A DNA stretch of 18,427 bases from the NCBI GenBank assembly GCA_902494465.1, contig CABUTH010000017.1, positions 1-18,427 on the forward strand. The letters are read 5' to 3'. The DNA is from an uncultured Collinsella sp. (GTDB lineage Bacteria > Actinomycetota > Coriobacteriia > Coriobacteriales > Coriobacteriaceae). This document shows, piece after piece, positions 15,752-18,427 of the stretch. Both the position numbers and the translations under genes were made by a program. The notes beneath the pieces are model-generated. The model had not been told where the DNA came from, did no database searches, and saw nothing but the letters and a program-made list of their open reading frames with translations. Within the stretch, counting starts at the first letter, position 1. Each line of letters opens with the position of its first letter.

Positions 15752-16813
15752 CTACTCGGCGTCGGCGAAGCCGTTGGGGTTGTGGCTCTGCCAGTTCCAG
15801 CTATCGCGGCACATGTCCGCGATGTCGTACTGGGCCTTCCAGCCCATCATGCGCTCGGCCTTGGAGGCATCGCACCAGTTGGCAGCGATGTCGCCGGCGC
15901 GGCGCTCGCGGATCACGTAGGGCAGCTCCTTGCCACAAGCCTTGGAGAAGGCGGCGACGACCTCGAGTACCGAGGTGCCGGTGCCGGTGCCCAGGTTAAA
16001 GATCTCGACGCCGGTCTTGCCGTTCATCCAGTTAAGGGCGGCAACGTGACCAGAGGCCAGATCGCACACGTGGATGTAGTCGCGCACGCCGGTGCCGTCG
16101 GGGGTGGGGTAGTCGTTGCCAAAGACCTGAACGGCCTCGAGCTTGCCCACGGCGACCTGGGCGACATAGGGCACCAGGTTGTTGGGGATGCCCTTGGGGT
16201 CCTCGCCGATCAGGCCCGACGGATGAGCGCCGATGGGGTTGAAGTAACGGAGCAGCACGACGTCCCACTCGGGGTCGGCGGTGTGGACGTCCATAAGGAT
16301 CTGCTCGATCATCCACTTGGTCCAGCCATAGGGGTTGGTTGCGGGCTTCTTGGGGTCTTCCTCGGTGACGGGCGGGTTGTCCGGGTCGCCGTAGACGGTC
16401 GAGGAGCTCGAGAAGATGATGGACTTGCAGCCATGGTTGCGCATGACGTCGATGAGCACCAGGGTGTTCTCGATGTTGTTGTGGTAGTACTCGACGGGCT
16501 TGCTCACCGACTCGCCGACGGCCTTAAAGCCGGCAAAGTGGATGACGCGGTCGATCTGATGGGTATCGAAGATCTTGTTCATCGCATCGCGGTCGAGCAC
16601 GTTGGCCTCGTAGAAGGTGAGGTTCTTGGCGGCCTCGTCGCCCACGATGGTCTTGACGCGGTCGACGGCGACGGCGCTGGAGTTGGAGAGATCATCGACG
16701 ATGACGACCTGGTAGCCACCCTCGAGCAGCTGAACGACGGTGTGCGAGCCGATAAAGCCGGCGCCACCGGTAACGAGGACGCAGGTGTCTTTGGGGTCGA
16801 GTGCTTTGGACAT
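15752..16813 (-). CDS. galE: UDP-glucose 4-epimerase
   Basis: A 353-residue NAD-dependent short-chain dehydrogenase/reductase-type epimerase that interconverts UDP-glucose and UDP-galactose (Leloir pathway and supply of galactosyl donors for surface polysaccharides). It has the Rossmann motif TGGAGFIGSH (15-24), the Ser/Thr-rich catalytic strand SSSSTVYG (135-142) and the catalytic pair Tyr162/Lys166 in YGWTK. Length is close to the usual 330-350. I start at the ATG at 16813 (MSKALDP), preceded by AGGAG five bases away, rather than the in-frame ATG at 16885, which would add 24 unrelated residues. It has its own terminator and probably its own promoter. No other Leloir gene lies in the window. 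Confidence 0.95.
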   Translation of the reverse strand: MSKALDPKDTCVLVTGGAGFIGSHTVVQLLEGGYQVVIVDDLSNSSAVAVDRVKTIVGDEAAKNLTFYEANVLDRDAMNKIFDTHQIDRVIHFAGFKAVGESVSKPVEYYHNNIENTLVLIDVMRNHGCKSIIFSSSSTVYGDPDNPPVTEEDPKKPATNPYGWTKWMIEQILMDVHTADPEWDVVLLRYFNPIGAHPSGLIGEDPKGIPNNLVPYVAQVAVGKLEAVQVFGNDYPTPDGTGVRDYIHVCDLASGHVAALNWMNGKTGVEIFNLGTGTGTSVLEVVAAFSKACGKELPYVIRERRAGDIAANWCDASKAERMMGWKAQYDIADMCRDSWNWQSHNPNGFADAE

Positions 16814-16850
16814 GTAGTCTCCTATCGAATCAGGAACACTTCTAGAGGGG

Positions 16851-16856
16851 AGTATA
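16851..16856 (-). promoter_or_regulatory. Possible -10 of galE
   Basis: TATACT on the minus strand (five of six matches) lies 37 bp upstream of the galE ATG. No good -35 is seen at the usual distance. Confidence 0.45.
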
Positions 16857-16934
16857 GCGCAGGCGGGGACGCCCAAATGGTGCACTGTAGGAAAAGCAGA
16901 GGATTATGTTAACGTACTCATATAAGAGCTTGCT

Positions 16935-17035
16935 CAATTGTTACCTCAAATTTGACAATTGCTTACGAGCCGCCGACCTTGTAGTTTCCTGCCGTTCGTG
17001 GAAATCGTTGGGACGCGCCATATGTACGCTAATAT
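16935..17035 (+). promoter_or_regulatory. Regulatory region of the secreted hydrolase gene
   Basis: This AT-rich intergenic stretch contains an inverted repeat CAATTGT-N13-ACAATTG (16935-16961). A possible promoter, TTGGGA (17008-17013) and TAATAT (17030-17035) with 16-base spacing, would leave a leader of about 40 bases before the ATG at 17080. Both hexamers match consensus only in part. The inverted repeat could be a regulator site. Confidence 0.35.
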
Positions 17036-17079
17036 GTATGAGTTGAGCGACATATAAATAAGCATGTAACGGAGTACAT

Positions 17080-18285
17080 ATGTCACCAAACAGCGATTCC
17101 ATCCTTTCCCAGGAGCTCTCGCGCCGCACTGCCCTTAAGGCCCTGTTCGGCGCCGCTTCTGCGGCAGTTCTTTTTGGCCTGCCCACTCGCGCCCATGCGG
17201 CGGAGGCTTCCAAAGAAACCACCGATAAATTGAATGCCGCCCAGGCCCAGCTCGACGAGGTTCAGGCCCAGCTCGACAGCATCGCAAATGAGTATGCGGC
17301 GCTGGCCAACAAGAATGCCCAGACCCTCAACGACATCGAGAATGTCCAGGGCAAGATTGACGACACGCAGGCCCAGATCGATGAAAAGAAGGCCGAGCTC
17401 AAGAAGAAGCGCAACGACCTTTCCGATCGCGTGGCCGCCAGCTACAAGTCCGGCGGCACGAACATCCTGTCGCTGCTGCTGGCCTCTGGCTCGTTTGAGG
17501 AACTCGTCACCAACGCGCATTACGTTGAGAAGATCAACAAGAGCGACCGCGATGCCATCGAGGATATCCAGACGATTCAGGCTGAGCTCGACGCACAGAA
17601 GACCGAGCTCGAAGCACAAAAGGCCGACCTGGAGAAACTCAAGGACCAGCAGACGGCTCAGATGCAGGATATGCAGGCCAAGCAGCAAGAAGTCCAGACC
17701 GTGCTGAACGGTCTTTCCGACGACGTCAAGGAGCTCATGGCTCAGCGCGATTCCGAGATCCTCGCTGCCGCCCAGGCCGAGGAGGCCGCTAGGAAGGCGG
17801 CTGCGGCAGCCGCGGCCTCTGCGAACACGGGCTCTTCTTCGGGTGGCTCGAGCTCGGGTGGCGGCTCGTATGCCGGCGGCACCCCGCAACAGACGGGCGG
17901 TTCGGGCAAGCAGCAGGCCGTCGTCAATGCGTGCTACTCGACGCCTTCTCCCGGCCAGGGCTGGTGCGCTGCCTGGGTTACCAACGTCTTCCGCAATGCC
18001 GGCGTGGGCTATTTTGGCGGCAACGCGTGTGACATGTTCAACGCCTGGTGCTATAGCTCCGACCGCTCGGCGCTGCAGGTGGGCATGATCGTGGCCGATT
18101 CCTCGCACAGCGGCACGGGTGCTCCGGGCCTTATCTACGGTCATGTGGGTATCTACGTTGGCGGTGGCATCGTTATGAGCAACGAGGGTGCCATTACGTC
18201 TAAGTCGCTTGATTCGTTCATTAGCTTCTATGGTACTGGCTCTGGCGTGCGTTGGGGCTGGCTCGGCGGTATCGCGCTGTCGTAG
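17080..18285 (+). CDS. Secreted coiled-coil peptidoglycan hydrolase (CHAP/NlpC-like)
   Basis: A 401-residue exported protein. The N-terminus carries a twin-arginine-like motif SRRTALK (Arg15, Arg16), a hydrophobic core and an AHA-AE cleavage site after Ala40. Residues about 42-245 are a long heptad-rich coiled coil like the N-terminal domain of PcsB/CwlO-type hydrolases, which in those proteins links the enzyme to the FtsEX division machinery. An Ala-rich then Gly/Ser-rich linker follows (about 238-277). The C-terminal domain (about 278-401) has a Cys-His peptidase pattern: Cys296 in GQGWCAAWV, His355 in YGHVGIYV, and Asn368 as a possible third residue. This fits CHAP or NlpC/P60 and predicts cleavage of peptidoglycan peptides. 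The ATG has GGAG five bases upstream. Unlinked in function to the sugar genes as far as can be seen. Confidence 0.87.
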   Translation: MSPNSDSILSQELSRRTALKALFGAASAAVLFGLPTRAHAAEASKETTDKLNAAQAQLDEVQAQLDSIANEYAALANKNAQTLNDIENVQGKIDDTQAQIDEKKAELKKKRNDLSDRVAASYKSGGTNILSLLLASGSFEELVTNAHYVEKINKSDRDAIEDIQTIQAELDAQKTELEAQKADLEKLKDQQTAQMQDMQAKQQEVQTVLNGLSDDVKELMAQRDSEILAAAQAEEAARKAAAAAAASANTGSSSGGSSSGGGSYAGGTPQQTGGSGKQQAVVNACYSTPSPGQGWCAAWVTNVFRNAGVGYFGGNACDMFNAWCYSSDRSALQVGMIVADSSHSGTGAPGLIYGHVGIYVGGGIVMSNEGAITSKSLDSFISFYGTGSGVRWGWLGGIALS

Positions 18286-18360
18286 CTGCGGCTTGAAGCT
18301 GGTTGGTCCGGGACTGCGGGCGAGGCATAAGGTTGCCTGCTCTACAGTCCTGCGCAAGAC

Positions 18361-18386
18361 GAAGGCCACATTAAGTGGCCTTCTTT
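18361..18386 (+). terminator. Terminator of the hydrolase gene
   Basis: GAAGGCCAC (18361-18369) and GTGGCCTTC (18375-18383) form a perfect 9-bp stem with a 5-nt loop, followed by TTT. An additional imperfect hairpin (GGACTG 18311-18316 with CAGTCC 18345-18350, inner AGGCA/TGCCT) lies just before it. Confidence 0.75.
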
Positions 18387-18427
18387 GCGTGCGTAACTCG
18401 CGATCAATCAAATATATTGCGGGCGCG

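Noticed and set aside
16814..16885. 24-residue N-terminal extension of galE
   Set aside because: The ATG at 16813 has AGGAG at five bases and the Rossmann strand follows soon after, while the extension crosses the probable -10 element.
17083..18411. 442-residue ORF antisense to the secreted hydrolase gene
   Set aside because: Shadow ORF over a GC-rich coiled-coil gene with no recognisable domain. The sense protein has a signal peptide, coiled coil and catalytic motifs.

Overview
The window looks like a chromosomal segment of a Gram-positive, fairly GC-rich gut actinobacterium of the Coriobacteriia, most likely Collinsella or a close relative. This is a judgement from gene content and style (Tat-type lipoprotein signal, CUT1 sugar transporter with an MsmK/UgpC-type ATPase, PTS IICB, glycogen phosphorylase and MalQ side by side, strong codon bias in the binding protein). 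No 16S rRNA or other species marker is present.

Layout: positions 1-806 hold no convincing protein gene. They carry a C-rich tract, a 230-bp element bounded by 30-bp inverted repeats, a REP-like hairpin, and a duplicated GC-rich module with fragments matching the 3' half of the adjacent tRNA. Next, on the minus strand, come tRNA-Gln(UUG) with its terminator, a peptidoglycan-binding-domain protein, a polyprenyl diphosphate synthase, and a large PTS EIIC-EIIB protein with a HAD phosphatase fused to its C-terminus. Divergent from the PTS gene is a GntR/UTRA repressor of the TreR type. It is followed by a four-gene CUT1 sugar ABC operon (Tat lipoprotein binding protein, two permeases, ATPase). 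A non-coding stretch (11172-11628) carries the operon terminator, a regular array of six alternating inverted motifs, and the glgP terminator. On the minus strand then lie glgP, malQ and galE, and last, on the plus strand, a secreted coiled-coil peptidoglycan hydrolase.

The central block (about 3.1-15.6 kb) reads as an alpha-glucan/alpha-glucoside module. The ABC transporter would import oligosaccharides whole, MalQ and glycogen phosphorylase would turn maltodextrin or glycogen into glucose and glucose-1-phosphate, and the PTS protein would bring in a sugar as its phosphate, which the attached HAD domain may dephosphorylate. Five near-copies of the 12-bp palindrome TTGTTTAAACAA lie in front of the PTS gene, the GntR gene, the ABC operon and malQ. 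The motif resembles the operator class of TreR-like GntR proteins, so the neighbouring repressor may control all of these as one local regulon.

Most notable for follow-up: the PTS-HAD fusion, the inferred GntR regulon, the 16-bp alternating repeat array at 11311-11528, the 30-bp inverted-repeat element at 178-407, and a lysine-rich insertion next to the nucleotide site of the ABC ATPase.
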